Assembly (NCBI GenBank): GCA_934615145.1
Contig: CAKTTM010000110.1
Span: 1 to 6,273 of the forward strand
Reading direction: 5' to 3'
DNA: 6,273 bases
DNA from: an uncultured Clostridia bacterium
Lineage (GTDB): Bacteria > Bacillota > Clostridia > Christensenellales > Aristaeellaceae
How positions within the stretch are numbered: the first letter of the stretch is position 1; each line of letters begins with the position of its first letter. A model generated the notes under the pieces. It did not search any database. It saw nothing but the letters and a program-made list of their open reading frames with translations, and had not been told where the DNA came from. Made by a program: the position numbers and the translations under genes. This document shows positions 1 to 5,632 of the stretch, in pieces.

Positions 1-1217
1 ACCTGATGCTCAAGGGCCTGCTCAAAAACATCGACCCCTCGATGGAGGAAGCCTCGCGCGACATGGGCGCCAGCCGCTGGAAGGTCTTCACCACGGTGAC
101 GCTGCCGCTGATGCTGCCCGGCCTTGGCAATGCCTTCCTGGTCACCTTCATCGAGTCGGTGGCCGACTTTGCCAACCCCATGCTCATCGGCGGCAGCTAT
201 GACACGCTGGCTACCACCATCTACCTGCGAATCACCGGTGGCAGCTATGACACGCAGGGCGCCGCTGCCATGGCGGTGGTGCTGCTGAGCCTGACCGTCT
301 TCCTCTTCATGGTGCAAAAGTACTATCTGGAGGCCAAGAGCGCAGCCACGCTCACCGGCAAGGCCTCGCGCGCGCGGATGCTGATCAGCGAAAAGTCGGT
401 CACCCGACCGCTGACCACGCTGTGCCTGCTGGTCTCAGCCTTTGTGATCATGATGTACATCGCCATCCCCTTTGGCTCGCTGTTCAAGCTCTGGGGCCGC
501 GACTACTCACTGAGCTTCAAGTGGTACGAGCAGCTGTTCAAAGCTGACGGCCTCAAGGCCTTCCGCGATTCCTTTGTGCTCAGCCTCATCGCCTCGCCCA
601 TCACGGCGCTGCTTAGCATGATCATCTCCTACCTGGTGGTCAAGCGGCGTTTCCGAGGCAAGGGCTTCATCGAGTTTGTCTCGATGCTGGCCATGGCGGT
701 GCCGGGCACCGTGCTAGGCGTGGGCTATATCCGCGGCTTTGCCAATGGCCTGTTCCGCTCGGGGCTGATGCAGGGCATCTATGGCACGGGGGCCATCCTG
801 GTCATCGTCTTCATCGTGCGCTCGCTGCCGGTGGGCACGCGCAGCGGCATCTCCGCCCTGCGCCAGATACACCCCTCCATTGAGGAGTCGGCCTACAACC
901 TGGGCGCGGGCAGCGGCAAGGTCTTCATGTCGGTGACGCTGCCGCTGATCAAGGACAGCTTTTTCAGCGGCCTGGTGACCACCTTCGTGCGCTCCATCAC
1001 CGCCATCAGCGCCATCATCCTGCTGGTGACGCCCAAGTACCTGCTGATCACCACCCGCATCAATGAGTTCGCCGAGAAGGGCAGCTATGGCGTGGCCTGT
1101 GCCTATGCCACCATATTGATCGCGATCGTCTATGCCTCGATCCTGCTGATGAACCTGTTCATCAAGTACTTTGGCACCAGCAAACAAGTGAGGGAGGCGA
1201 ACAAGCTTGTCGGATAA
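1..1217 (+). CDS. ABC importer permease, two fused domains, ferric-iron (FbpB/AfuB) type; 5' partial
   Basis: This is an inner-membrane permease of a binding-protein-dependent ABC importer. The reading frame is open from the window edge (first full codon at base 3) and ends with TAA at 1215-1217, so the N-terminus is missing. Counting from the Met at base 6, two EAA loops, which dock on the ATPase, are visible: residues 14-39 (EEASRDMGASRWKVF, then TLPLMLPG) and 293-318 (EESAYNLGAGSGKVF, then TLPLIKD). Two EAA loops in one chain mean two fused permease domains, as in FbpB/SfuB/AfuB. Hydrophobic segments lie near 85-106, 136-158, 190-212, 222-243, 262-275, 322-342 and 366-387. The first domain lacks most of its upstream helices because of the cut. 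The ATPase gene follows with an 11-base overlap. Family membership is clear; the substrate is not, because this class covers iron, phosphonates and sugar phosphates. The Met at base 6 is unlikely to be the true start, since it lies within the first domain just before the EAA loop. Confidence 0.92.
   Translation, partial: LMLKGLLKNIDPSMEEASRDMGASRWKVFTTVTLPLMLPGLGNAFLVTFIESVADFANPMLIGGSYDTLATTIYLRITGGSYDTQGAAAMAVVLLSLTVFLFMVQKYYLEAKSAATLTGKASRARMLISEKSVTRPLTTLCLLVSAFVIMMYIAIPFGSLFKLWGRDYSLSFKWYEQLFKADGLKAFRDSFVLSLIASPITALLSMIISYLVVKRRFRGKGFIEFVSMLAMAVPGTVLGVGYIRGFANGLFRSGLMQGIYGTGAILVIVFIVRSLPVGTRSGISALRQIHPSIEESAYNLGAGSGKVFMSVTLPLIKDSFFSGLVTTFVRSITAISAIILLVTPKYLLITTRINEFAEKGSYGVACAYATILIAIVYASILLMNLFIKYFGTSKQVREANKLVG
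192..255 (+). repeat. 16-base direct repeat inside the permease gene
   Basis: GGCAGCTATGACACGC occurs at 192-207 and again at 240-255, exactly 48 bases (16 codons) apart and in frame, so the protein reads GGSYDT twice. Related permeases have similar Gly-Gly-x-(F/Y)-Asp and Gly-x-x-Tyr-Asp patches at these two positions, so this is probably similar peptide sequence in similar codons rather than a recent duplication. Confidence 0.6.
1191..1209 (+). promoter_or_regulatory. Shine-Dalgarno and TTG start of the ATPase gene
   Basis: AGGGAGG at 1191-1197 lies 9 bases before TTG at 1207-1209. This spacing picks the TTG as the start over the in-frame GTG at 1231, which has no comparable site. The site lies inside the end of the permease gene, so the two proteins are probably translationally coupled. 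Confidence 0.75.
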
Positions 1218-2280
1218 GAAAGGCCTGAGAGTGGACAAGGTGTCCAAGATATATGAGGATCCCAAGACCAAGAAACCCTTCTACGCGGTCAAGGAGGCCA
1301 GCATCGACATCGCCCCCGGCGCCTTTGTGACGCTGCTGGGGCCCTCCGGCTGCGGCAAGACCACCATCCTGCGCATGATCGCCGGCTTTGAGAGCCCCGA
1401 CGAGGGCGAAATCTATCTGGGGGGCCAGGCCATCAACGAGCTGACGCCCAACAAGCGCGACACCGCCATGGTTTTCCAGAGCTACGCGCTGTTTCCCCAC
1501 TACAATGTCTTTGACAATGTGGCCTATGGGCTGAAGCTCAGAAAGCTGGACAAGGACGAGATCGCCCGCAAGGTGGAGGGCATCCTAGAGCTGGTGGAGC
1601 TGTCGGGCATGGAGGCCCGCATGACCAACCAGCTATCTGGCGGCCAGCAGCAGCGCGTGGCCCTGGCCCGTGCCCTGGTGGTGGAGCCCAGCGTGCTATT
1701 GTTTGACGAGCCGCTGAGCAACCTGGACGCCAAGCTGCGCGTCACCATGCGCACTGAGATACGCCGCATCCAGCAGGAGCTGGGCATCACGGCGGTCTAT
1801 GTCACCCACGATCAGTCCGAGGCCATGAGCCTGTCAGACCAGATCATCATCATGAACAAGGGCGTCATCGCCCAGATCGGCAGCCCGCGGGAGATATACT
1901 ACCACCCCAGCGATGAGTTCGTGGCCGACTTCATCGGCGAGGTCAACTTCATGGACGGCCAGGTGCTGCGGGACGAGGGCGCGAAGTGCGTGATGGGGAT
2001 CGCAGGCCACGAGCTCGTGGTCAACAACCCCAAGGGTTATCCCCCCGGTAAAGACTGCCGCATGGTGGTCAGGCCCGAGGCCGCCATCATCGGCCATGAG
2101 GGTACATTGCCCTGCACGGTGACCTTGAGCGTCTTCATGGGCGCCTACCAGTACTATCATGTGATGCTGGGCGATATGCTCATCAAGATCACCGACTATT
2201 GCCCGGTCAACAAGCATACATTTAAGGCGGGCGATCAGGCCAGGCTGAGCTTTGAGGAGAACTGCGTACACATATTGTAG
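1207..2280 (+). CDS. ABC importer ATP-binding protein, FbpC/PotA-like
   Basis: This is the cytoplasmic ATPase that powers the importer whose permease is encoded just upstream. The 357-residue length is normal for the FbpC/PotA/MalK class. In order it shows Walker A GPSGCGKT (45-52), the Q-loop Gln91 (VFQSYALFPH), the signature LSGGQ (143-147), Walker B VLLFDEP (163-169), the D-loop SNLDAKL (171-177) and the switch histidine His201 (VTHDQSEA). All catalytic residues are intact. From about residue 245 to the end is a C-terminal TOBE-like domain (VNFMDGQV; VVRPEAA at 287-293), which in this class can bind the substrate or regulators. The start is TTG, chosen from the strong Shine-Dalgarno at 1191-1197; the gene overlaps the permease by 11 bases, so the two are one operon. 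The 'ferric iron' label given to this class is not proof of iron transport: polyamines, 2-aminoethylphosphonate and sugar phosphates use close relatives. The C-terminal domain has five cysteines (261, 284, 303, 332, 353) of unknown meaning. Confidence 0.93.
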   Translation: MSDKKGLRVDKVSKIYEDPKTKKPFYAVKEASIDIAPGAFVTLLGPSGCGKTTILRMIAGFESPDEGEIYLGGQAINELTPNKRDTAMVFQSYALFPHYNVFDNVAYGLKLRKLDKDEIARKVEGILELVELSGMEARMTNQLSGGQQQRVALARALVVEPSVLLFDEPLSNLDAKLRVTMRTEIRRIQQELGITAVYVTHDQSEAMSLSDQIIIMNKGVIAQIGSPREIYYHPSDEFVADFIGEVNFMDGQVLRDEGAKCVMGIAGHELVVNNPKGYPPGKDCRMVVRPEAAIIGHEGTLPCTVTLSVFMGAYQYYHVMLGDMLIKITDYCPVNKHTFKAGDQARLSFEENCVHIL

Positions 2281-2290
2281 GCGAGGCGCA

Positions 2291-2310
2291 GGGGGGAGCA
2301 AGCTCCCCCC
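2291..2310 (+). terminator. G/C hairpin after the ABC operon; possible transcription end, no U-tract
   Basis: GGGGGGAG (2291-2298) pairs with CTCCCCCC (2303-2310) around a CAAG loop, starting 10 bases after the ATPase stop codon. Position and strength fit a 3'-end stabiliser or pause hairpin. It is followed by CCTACG and not by a T-run on either strand, so it is not a standard intrinsic terminator. Confidence 0.4.
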
Positions 2311-2329
2311 CCTACGATACCCCCCTACG
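2307..2329 (+). repeat. Direct repeat of CCCCCCTACG
   Basis: CCCCCCTACG occurs at 2307-2316 and 2320-2329, a 13-base period separated by ATA. The first copy starts in the 3' arm of the first hairpin, and the second runs into the 5' arm of the second hairpin, so it marks the junction between two structured units. Confidence 0.6.
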
Positions 2330-2368
2330 GCTTTTCCTGTGCGCTGACGCGCACGGCCGGAAAAGCCG
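2328..2368 (+). repeat. Two-tier hairpin with TGAC loop
   Basis: The outer arms CGGCTTTTCC (2328-2337) and GGAAAAGCCG (2359-2368) are perfectly complementary over 10 bases. Inside, GTGCGC (2339-2344) pairs with GCGCAC (2349-2354) around a TGAC loop. A single T on one side and GGCC on the other form an asymmetric internal loop. Confidence 0.8.
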
Positions 2369-2376
2369 CAAGGTAT

Positions 2377-2394
2377 GAATTGCTGACGCAATTC
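2377..2394 (+). repeat. Hairpin with TGAC loop, second copy of the loop type
   Basis: GAATTGC (2377-2383) pairs with GCAATTC (2388-2394) around TGAC. The core GCTGACGC is identical to that of the preceding hairpin (2343-2350 against 2382-2389, 39 bases apart), while the stems differ. Confidence 0.8.
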
Positions 2395-2402
2395 GCCCCG
2401 CC

Positions 2403-2421
2403 CGCGCGGCAGAGCCGCGCG
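2403..2421 (+). repeat. Hairpin with AGA loop
   Basis: CGCGCGGC (2403-2410) pairs perfectly with GCCGCGCG (2414-2421) around AGA. Confidence 0.8.
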
Positions 2422-2433
2422 ATACGAATGGAT

Positions 2434-2453
2434 ATGGGGGCTTCGGCCCCCAT
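2434..2453 (+). repeat. Hairpin with stable UUCG tetraloop
   Basis: ATGGGGGC (2434-2441) pairs with GCCCCCAT (2446-2453) around TTCG. As RNA this is a C(UUCG)G tetraloop, one of the most stable known, which supports formation in a transcript read on the + strand. Confidence 0.8.
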
Positions 2454-2483
2454 GGCCCCCATGGGAGAGGGGGACGACGGGGG

Positions 2484-2521
2484 CTTTGGGGCTGCGGCCC
2501 CAGAGAGGAGACTGTTGCATG
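2484..2521 (+). promoter_or_regulatory. Leader hairpin and ribosome binding site of the dehydrogenase gene
   Basis: TGGGGC (2487-2492) pairs with GCCCCA (2497-2502) around TGCG, and three more pairs including one T-G wobble extend the stem to 2484-2505. The Shine-Dalgarno AGAGGAG (2504-2510) begins within the 3' edge of this stem and lies 8 bases before ATG at 2519. The AGGAG core stays outside the stem, so the hairpin probably only crowds the site. This well-placed site selects ATG 2519 over the in-frame TTG at 2486, which lies inside the hairpin. Confidence 0.65.
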
Positions 2522-3553
2522 AAGGCTTTGGTGCTGGAGCGGTATGGACATTTTGAGTATCAGGAAGTAGCGACACCGGTGCCGGGGCCGGGCGAGGTGT
2601 TGATCGCCGTGAAGGCCTGCGCGGTCTGTGGCAGCGATGTGCATGGCATGGATGGCTCCACTGGCCGCAGGCGGCCGCCCATCATCATGGGGCATGAGGC
2701 GGCCGGCGTCATCGAGGCGCTGGGGCCGGGGGTGAAGGATTATCAGCCGGGGGAGCGGGTGACATTTGATTCCACCATCTACTGCGGCGCCTGCGCCTGC
2801 TGTGAGGCGGGGCTGGTCAACCTCTGTGAAAACCGGCGGGTGCTGGGTGTCAGCTGTGAGGACTACAGGCTCGACGGCGCCATGGCAGACTATGTGGTGG
2901 CGCCTGAGCGCATCCTCTACCGGCTGCCAGACGCGGTCAGCTACCAGCAGGCCGCCATGGTGGAGCCGCTGGCCATCGCCTACCACGCCGCCACCCGCGC
3001 GCCGATCACGCCCGGCTGCTGCGCCCTGGTGGTGGGTGTGGGCACCATCGGCATGCTGACGCTGCAGGTGTTAAAGGCCCTGGGTGCCGGCAGCCTGATC
3101 GCGGTGGATCTGGATCAGCACAAGCTGGACAGCGCCCTGCAGGCCGGCGCCAGCGCCGCCATACAGGCCGCTGACCCTGAGGCGCTGCGTAAAGCATTGG
3201 CCGCCACGCCGGGCGGCCGGGGCGCCGACATCGCGGTGGACGCCACCGGCATCGAGGGCACGCTGAATCTCAGCCTTGCGGCCCTGCGCCTGGGCGGCAG
3301 CGCCGTGCTGGTGGGCAACCTGGCCCCACAGGTCAGCTTTCCGCTGCAACAGGTGGTCACCCGCCAGATCAGCCTCTTTGGCAGCTGCGCCTCGGCGGGG
3401 GAGTATCCCCAGTGCCTTGACATGATCGCCAGCGGCCAGGTGGATGTGATGCCGCTGATCTCTAAGGCTGTACCGCTAAGCGAGGGCAATGCCTGGATAC
3501 AGCGTGTCTACAACAAGGAAGAGGGGCTGCACAAGATCGTGCTGATCCCCTGA
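2519..3553 (+). CDS. Zinc-dependent medium-chain alcohol/polyol dehydrogenase
   Basis: This soluble NAD(P)-dependent dehydrogenase would oxidise a secondary alcohol, typically a polyol, sugar phosphate or amino-alcohol, to the ketone. The 344 residues match the usual length of the sorbitol/threonine/galactitol-phosphate dehydrogenase group. The N-terminal GroES-like domain carries catalytic zinc ligands Cys37 (CAVCGSD), His59-Glu60 (GHEAAG) and Glu149 (MVEPLA). The structural zinc loop is complete with Cys89, Cys92, Cys95 and Cys103. The Rossmann domain has the GVGTIG glycine motif (173-178), and Asp197 (AVDLD) at the end of the second strand favours NAD over NADP. The start is ATG with AGAGGAG 8 bases upstream. 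The gene ends 9 bases before a Gfo/Idh/MocA gene, so the two are co-transcribed and probably act in one pathway. Exact substrate cannot be read from sequence. Confidence 0.93.
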   Translation: MKALVLERYGHFEYQEVATPVPGPGEVLIAVKACAVCGSDVHGMDGSTGRRRPPIIMGHEAAGVIEALGPGVKDYQPGERVTFDSTIYCGACACCEAGLVNLCENRRVLGVSCEDYRLDGAMADYVVAPERILYRLPDAVSYQQAAMVEPLAIAYHAATRAPITPGCCALVVGVGTIGMLTLQVLKALGAGSLIAVDLDQHKLDSALQAGASAAIQAADPEALRKALAATPGGRGADIAVDATGIEGTLNLSLAALRLGGSAVLVGNLAPQVSFPLQQVVTRQISLFGSCASAGEYPQCLDMIASGQVDVMPLISKAVPLSEGNAWIQRVYNKEEGLHKIVLIP

Positions 3554-3565
3554 GGAGCATCGATG
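3551..3565 (+). promoter_or_regulatory. Shine-Dalgarno sharing bases with the upstream stop codon
   Basis: TGAGGAG (3551-3557) contains the dehydrogenase stop TGA and the Shine-Dalgarno of the next gene, whose ATG is at 3563. This arrangement suggests translational coupling of the two oxidoreductases. Confidence 0.7.
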
Positions 3566-4648
3566 CAGGAGTATAAGACGGCCATCATCGGCTGCGGCAA
3601 GGTGGGGCATTTCCACGCCGCCTGCTGGCAGTCCATTCCCGGCAGCCGCCTGGTGGGCGCAGTGGGCACCCGGCCCGGCCGCGGCCAGGCCTTTGGCGCG
3701 CAGTATGGTGTGCCCGGCTTTGACAGCCTGGCTGAGTTAAAGGAAAAAACCGACGCCCAGGTCATCAGCATCTGCACGCCGCACCCCAACCACGCGCAGT
3801 ACGCGGTGGAGGCGGCAAGGCTTGGAATGCACCTGGTGATTGAAAAGCCGCTGGCGGTGACGCTGGCGGATTGCGACGCCATCATAGAGGCCGCTCACGA
3901 CAGCGGCGTCAAGGGCACGACCATCAGCCAGCGGCGCTTCTACCAGCCGGCCCAGCGCCTGCGCCGCGCCATCGACGAGGGCAGGCTGGGCAGATTGGTG
4001 CTGGGCAGCGTCAACATGCTGGGCTGGCGCAGCATGGATTACTATGCCTCCGACCCCTGGCGGGGCAGCTGGGCAGGCGAGGGCGGCGGTGTGCTGGTCA
4101 ACCAGGCGCCCCACCAGCTGGACCTGCTGCTGTGGTACATGGGCGAGGTGGAGGAGCTAAGCGGCTACTGGGCCACGCTCAACCACCCAGGCCTGGAGGT
4201 GGAGGACACTGCCGTGGCGGTGCTGCGCTTTAGGTCAGGGGCCCTGGGCACCATCAGTGTCAGCAACTCGCAAAACCCGGCCCTCTTTGGCCATGTGCGC
4301 GTGCATGGCGATCATGGCGCCAGCGCGGGCGTGCAGACTGACGGCGGCGCCATGTTCATCGCCGGGGTCTCCGGCATCGCGGAGGCGCCTGTCAATGACA
4401 TCTGGACGCTGCCGGGGGAAACCGAGGGGCTGGCCGGATACCAGGCCGAGGACAGGGCCTTCTTTGACAGCGTGGACAGCACGCATTATTTCCACCGGGC
4501 GCAGCTGAGCGATTTCCTGGCGGCGCTGCGGGAAGACAGAGAGCCCGCCATCACGCTTCAGGACGGCAGGCGCACGGTGGAGCTGTTCACCGCCATCTAC
4601 CGCTCCCAGCGGGAGGGCAGGCCGATACGCTTTCCGCTGAGCGTTTGA
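3563..4648 (+). CDS. Gfo/Idh/MocA family NAD(P)-dependent oxidoreductase
   Basis: This is a soluble sugar or cyclitol dehydrogenase of the glucose-fructose oxidoreductase/inositol dehydrogenase family, 361 residues, full length. The N-terminal Rossmann domain has the nucleotide motif GCGKVG (10-15) and CTPHPNH (71-77). The family signature EKP (94-96) contains the expected catalytic Lys95. The C-terminal alpha/beta domain carries GGGVLVNQAPHQLDLL (174-189), with His184 as the probable catalytic histidine and Asp187 nearby; here NQAPH stands where many members have a DxGxH pattern. The sequence between 258 and 290 is Gly-rich and probably loops. It follows the zinc dehydrogenase by 9 bases. 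Together they suggest successive or alternative oxidations, or an epimerisation through a keto intermediate, of an imported sugar-like compound; that is inference. The stop codon TGA at 4646-4648 overlaps the -35 box of the next promoter. Confidence 0.92.
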   Translation: MQEYKTAIIGCGKVGHFHAACWQSIPGSRLVGAVGTRPGRGQAFGAQYGVPGFDSLAELKEKTDAQVISICTPHPNHAQYAVEAARLGMHLVIEKPLAVTLADCDAIIEAAHDSGVKGTTISQRRFYQPAQRLRRAIDEGRLGRLVLGSVNMLGWRSMDYYASDPWRGSWAGEGGGVLVNQAPHQLDLLLWYMGEVEELSGYWATLNHPGLEVEDTAVAVLRFRSGALGTISVSNSQNPALFGHVRVHGDHGASAGVQTDGGAMFIAGVSGIAEAPVNDIWTLPGETEGLAGYQAEDRAFFDSVDSTHYFHRAQLSDFLAALREDREPAITLQDGRRTVELFTAIYRSQREGRPIRFPLSV

Positions 4649-4673
4649 TAAAGCGGCCTGACTAGCGTATAAT
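4645..4673 (+). promoter_or_regulatory. Near-consensus sigma-70/sigma-A promoter for the DUF951-lepB-recQ cluster
   Basis: TTGATA at 4645-4650 (5 of 6 to TTGACA) and a perfect TATAAT at 4668-4673 are separated by exactly 17 bases. Transcription would start near 4680, leaving a leader of about 13 bases that still contains the GGAGG site. The -35 box overlaps the stop codon of the preceding gene. No terminator separates the two, so readthrough from upstream is also possible. Confidence 0.8.
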
Positions 4674-4683
4674 GAGCGCCGCT

Positions 4684-4695
4684 GGAGGGTGCATG
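4684..4695 (+). promoter_or_regulatory. Shine-Dalgarno deciding the DUF951 start
   Basis: GGAGG at 4684-4688 lies 4 bases before ATG 4693, a somewhat short but workable distance. The alternative in-frame ATG at 4672 lies within the -10 box, upstream of the expected transcript start, and has no ribosome binding site. Confidence 0.65.
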
Positions 4696-4956
4696 GAAGA
4701 GATCAGACTGCAGGATGTTGTGGAGATGCGCAAGCCGCATCCCTGCGGCAGCAAGGAGTGGACGGTCACCCGCATCGGCGCGGACATCAAGATACGCTGC
4801 AGCGGCTGTGGCCGCGTGGTGATGCTCGATCGCGCCGATTTTCTGCGCCGACGCAGGAAGACACTGCAGCAAGGCCCGGTGCCCGCGGAAATCAGCCTGG
4901 GCCTGCAGGTGCCCCCCAGCCAGACAGCACAAGGAGACGACACAGCGCATGAGTGA
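4693..4956 (+). CDS. DUF951 family small protein
   Basis: This is an 87-residue protein of unknown function. Residues 1-56 match my recollection of the DUF951 pattern: an opening LQDVVEMRKPHPCGSKEW (6-23), then TRIGADIKIRCSGCGRVVML (26-45) and a basic end DFLRRRRK. The conserved cysteines Cys18, Cys36 and Cys39 (HPCG and CSGCG) could bind a metal with a further ligand such as His16, but that is not established. Residues 57-87 are an uncharged to acidic, Gln/Pro-rich tail beyond the compact domain, longer than I expect for this family of roughly 60-70 residues. Its coding sequence carries the Shine-Dalgarno of lepB and its last 8 bases overlap lepB. The start is ATG 4693, fixed by the promoter and GGAGG upstream. 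DUF951 genes are commonly seen in Firmicutes; no enzymatic role is known to me. Confidence 0.85.
   Translation: MEEIRLQDVVEMRKPHPCGSKEWTVTRIGADIKIRCSGCGRVVMLDRADFLRRRRKTLQQGPVPAEISLGLQVPPSQTAQGDDTAHE
4931..4951 (+). promoter_or_regulatory. Shine-Dalgarno of lepB inside the DUF951 gene
   Basis: AAGGAGA at 4931-4937 lies 11 bases before ATG 4949. The lepB start precedes the DUF951 stop (4954-4956), which suggests coupled translation. Confidence 0.65.
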
Positions 4957-5623
4957 GCATCAATCAAACGATAATCTATCGCCCCAGGAGGCCCAGCTGA
5001 CAGAGGGCCAGGAAAGCAAGAAGGGCAAGAAAGACAAAAAGGAAAAGAAAAAGTTGGTGTGGTGGCAGGAGATCCTCAGCTGGCTGGCCTATCTGCTGGC
5101 GGCCGTCGTGCTGGCCATGCTGATACGCGGCCTGCTGCTGGAGCCGGTGCGGGTGGATGGCCACAGCATGGACAATACACTGACCGATGGCGAGGTGATG
5201 CTGGTCACCAAGCCCGCGGTGCTGCTGGGCAACCTGCAGCGCGGCGATGTGGTGATCGTGCGCTTCCCCGGCCGCAACAAGACCAGCACCTTCCAGCTGG
5301 CAGCGCCGCTGGACCTGAGCCTGACCAGCCATGTGCTCTTCGTCAAGCGCCTGGTGGCGCTGCCGGGCGACGCCGTGGCGGTGGTGGATGGCAAGCTCTA
5401 TGTCAACGACAGCCTGGTGGAGGAGCCCTATATCGATTACCCGCCGCGCGCTGACTATCAAAGGCGGGTGCTGGGCGATAATCAGTACATGGTGATGGGC
5501 GACAACCGCGGCAACAGCCACGACAGCCGGGCCTCTGATGTGGGCCCGATCACCAAGGACATGATCGTGGGCCACGCCAAGCTGGTCATCCTGCCGCTGA
5601 ACAAGATACGCGTCATCAAGTAG
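4949..5623 (+). CDS. lepB: Signal peptidase I
   Basis: This membrane-bound serine protease removes signal peptides from proteins exported through Sec or Tat. The 224 residues fit the Gram-positive type with a single N-terminal anchor. Residues 1-35 are a hydrophilic, Lys-rich cytoplasmic tail (ESKKGKKDKKEKKK at 22-35). One transmembrane helix follows at about 42-60. The catalytic Ser73 is in GHSMDNTL (71-78), the general base Lys133 in FVKRLVALPGD (131-141), and the conserved GDNRGNSHDSR box is at 184-194, so the enzyme appears intact. The long Lys/Glu tail before the helix agrees with an inside-positive topology that leaves the catalytic domain outside. The start is ATG 4949, overlapping the upstream DUF951 gene by 8 bases; recQ starts 10 bases after the stop, so all three are likely one transcript from the promoter at 4645-4673. 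The symbol is a generic family name (sipS in Bacillus nomenclature). Confidence 0.96.
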   Translation: MSEHQSNDNLSPQEAQLTEGQESKKGKKDKKEKKKLVWWQEILSWLAYLLAAVVLAMLIRGLLLEPVRVDGHSMDNTLTDGEVMLVTKPAVLLGNLQRGDVVIVRFPGRNKTSTFQLAAPLDLSLTSHVLFVKRLVALPGDAVAVVDGKLYVNDSLVEEPYIDYPPRADYQRRVLGDNQYMVMGDNRGNSHDSRASDVGPITKDMIVGHAKLVILPLNKIRVIK

Positions 5624-5632
5624 CAGACAGAC

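Larger units (their letters stand above)
2281..2518. repeat. Intergenic hairpin-rich element between the ABC genes and the dehydrogenase
   Basis: This 238-base gap has no credible gene but holds six inverted repeats in a row: 2291-2310, 2328-2368, 2377-2394, 2403-2421, 2434-2453 and 2484-2505. Most have uninterrupted stems of 7 to 10 bases and loops of 3 to 4. Base composition is extreme, with runs of G or C of five to eight. Reading frames crossing it on the minus strand are low-complexity (Pro/Gly/Arg-rich), do not resemble known proteins and are best treated as spurious. Packing of perfect stems whose sequences differ but whose architecture repeats suggests an intergenic repeat element, or several nested ones. 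Whether copies occur elsewhere in the genome cannot be seen here. No convincing promoter is visible within it. Confidence 0.7.

Noticed and set aside
192..255. 16-base direct repeat as a recent internal duplication in the permease
   Set aside because: The intervening sequence is not repeated and similar Gly/Tyr-Asp patches sit at both positions in related permeases, so convergent codon choice is the simpler view.
1151..1160. GAACCTGTTC palindrome as a LexA/SOS box
   Set aside because: The Bacillus-type SOS box has a four-base spacer between GAAC and GTTC; this has two, and it lies inside the permease coding region far from recQ.
2291..2310. Classical Rho-independent terminator after the ATPase gene
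   Set aside because: The stem is strong but no T-run follows it on either strand; kept only as a low-confidence transcript-end candidate.
2486..2518. Upstream TTG start extending the zinc dehydrogenase by 11 residues
   Set aside because: It lies within the leader hairpin, has no suitable ribosome site, and the ATG at 2519 has AGAGGAG at good distance and begins exactly at the conserved family N-terminus (MKALVLE).
2281..2518. CRISPR array or tandem-repeat array in the intergenic gap
   Set aside because: The hairpin stems are not identical to each other, and there is no regular repeat-spacer period.
1834..2986. Minus-strand open frames across the ATPase end, the hairpin gap and the dehydrogenase start (e.g. 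1834-2520 and 2312-2986)
   Set aside because: They lie opposite genes with clear motifs or cross the hairpin DNA, are rich in Pro/Gly/Arg/His without any recognisable domain, and are expected by chance in GC-rich DNA with few stop codons.
4969..4981. CGATA-ATC-TATCG inverted repeat at the lepB start
   Set aside because: Only five paired bases, AT-rich, within the coding region; the low GC here fits the usual relaxed structure at the start of a gene.
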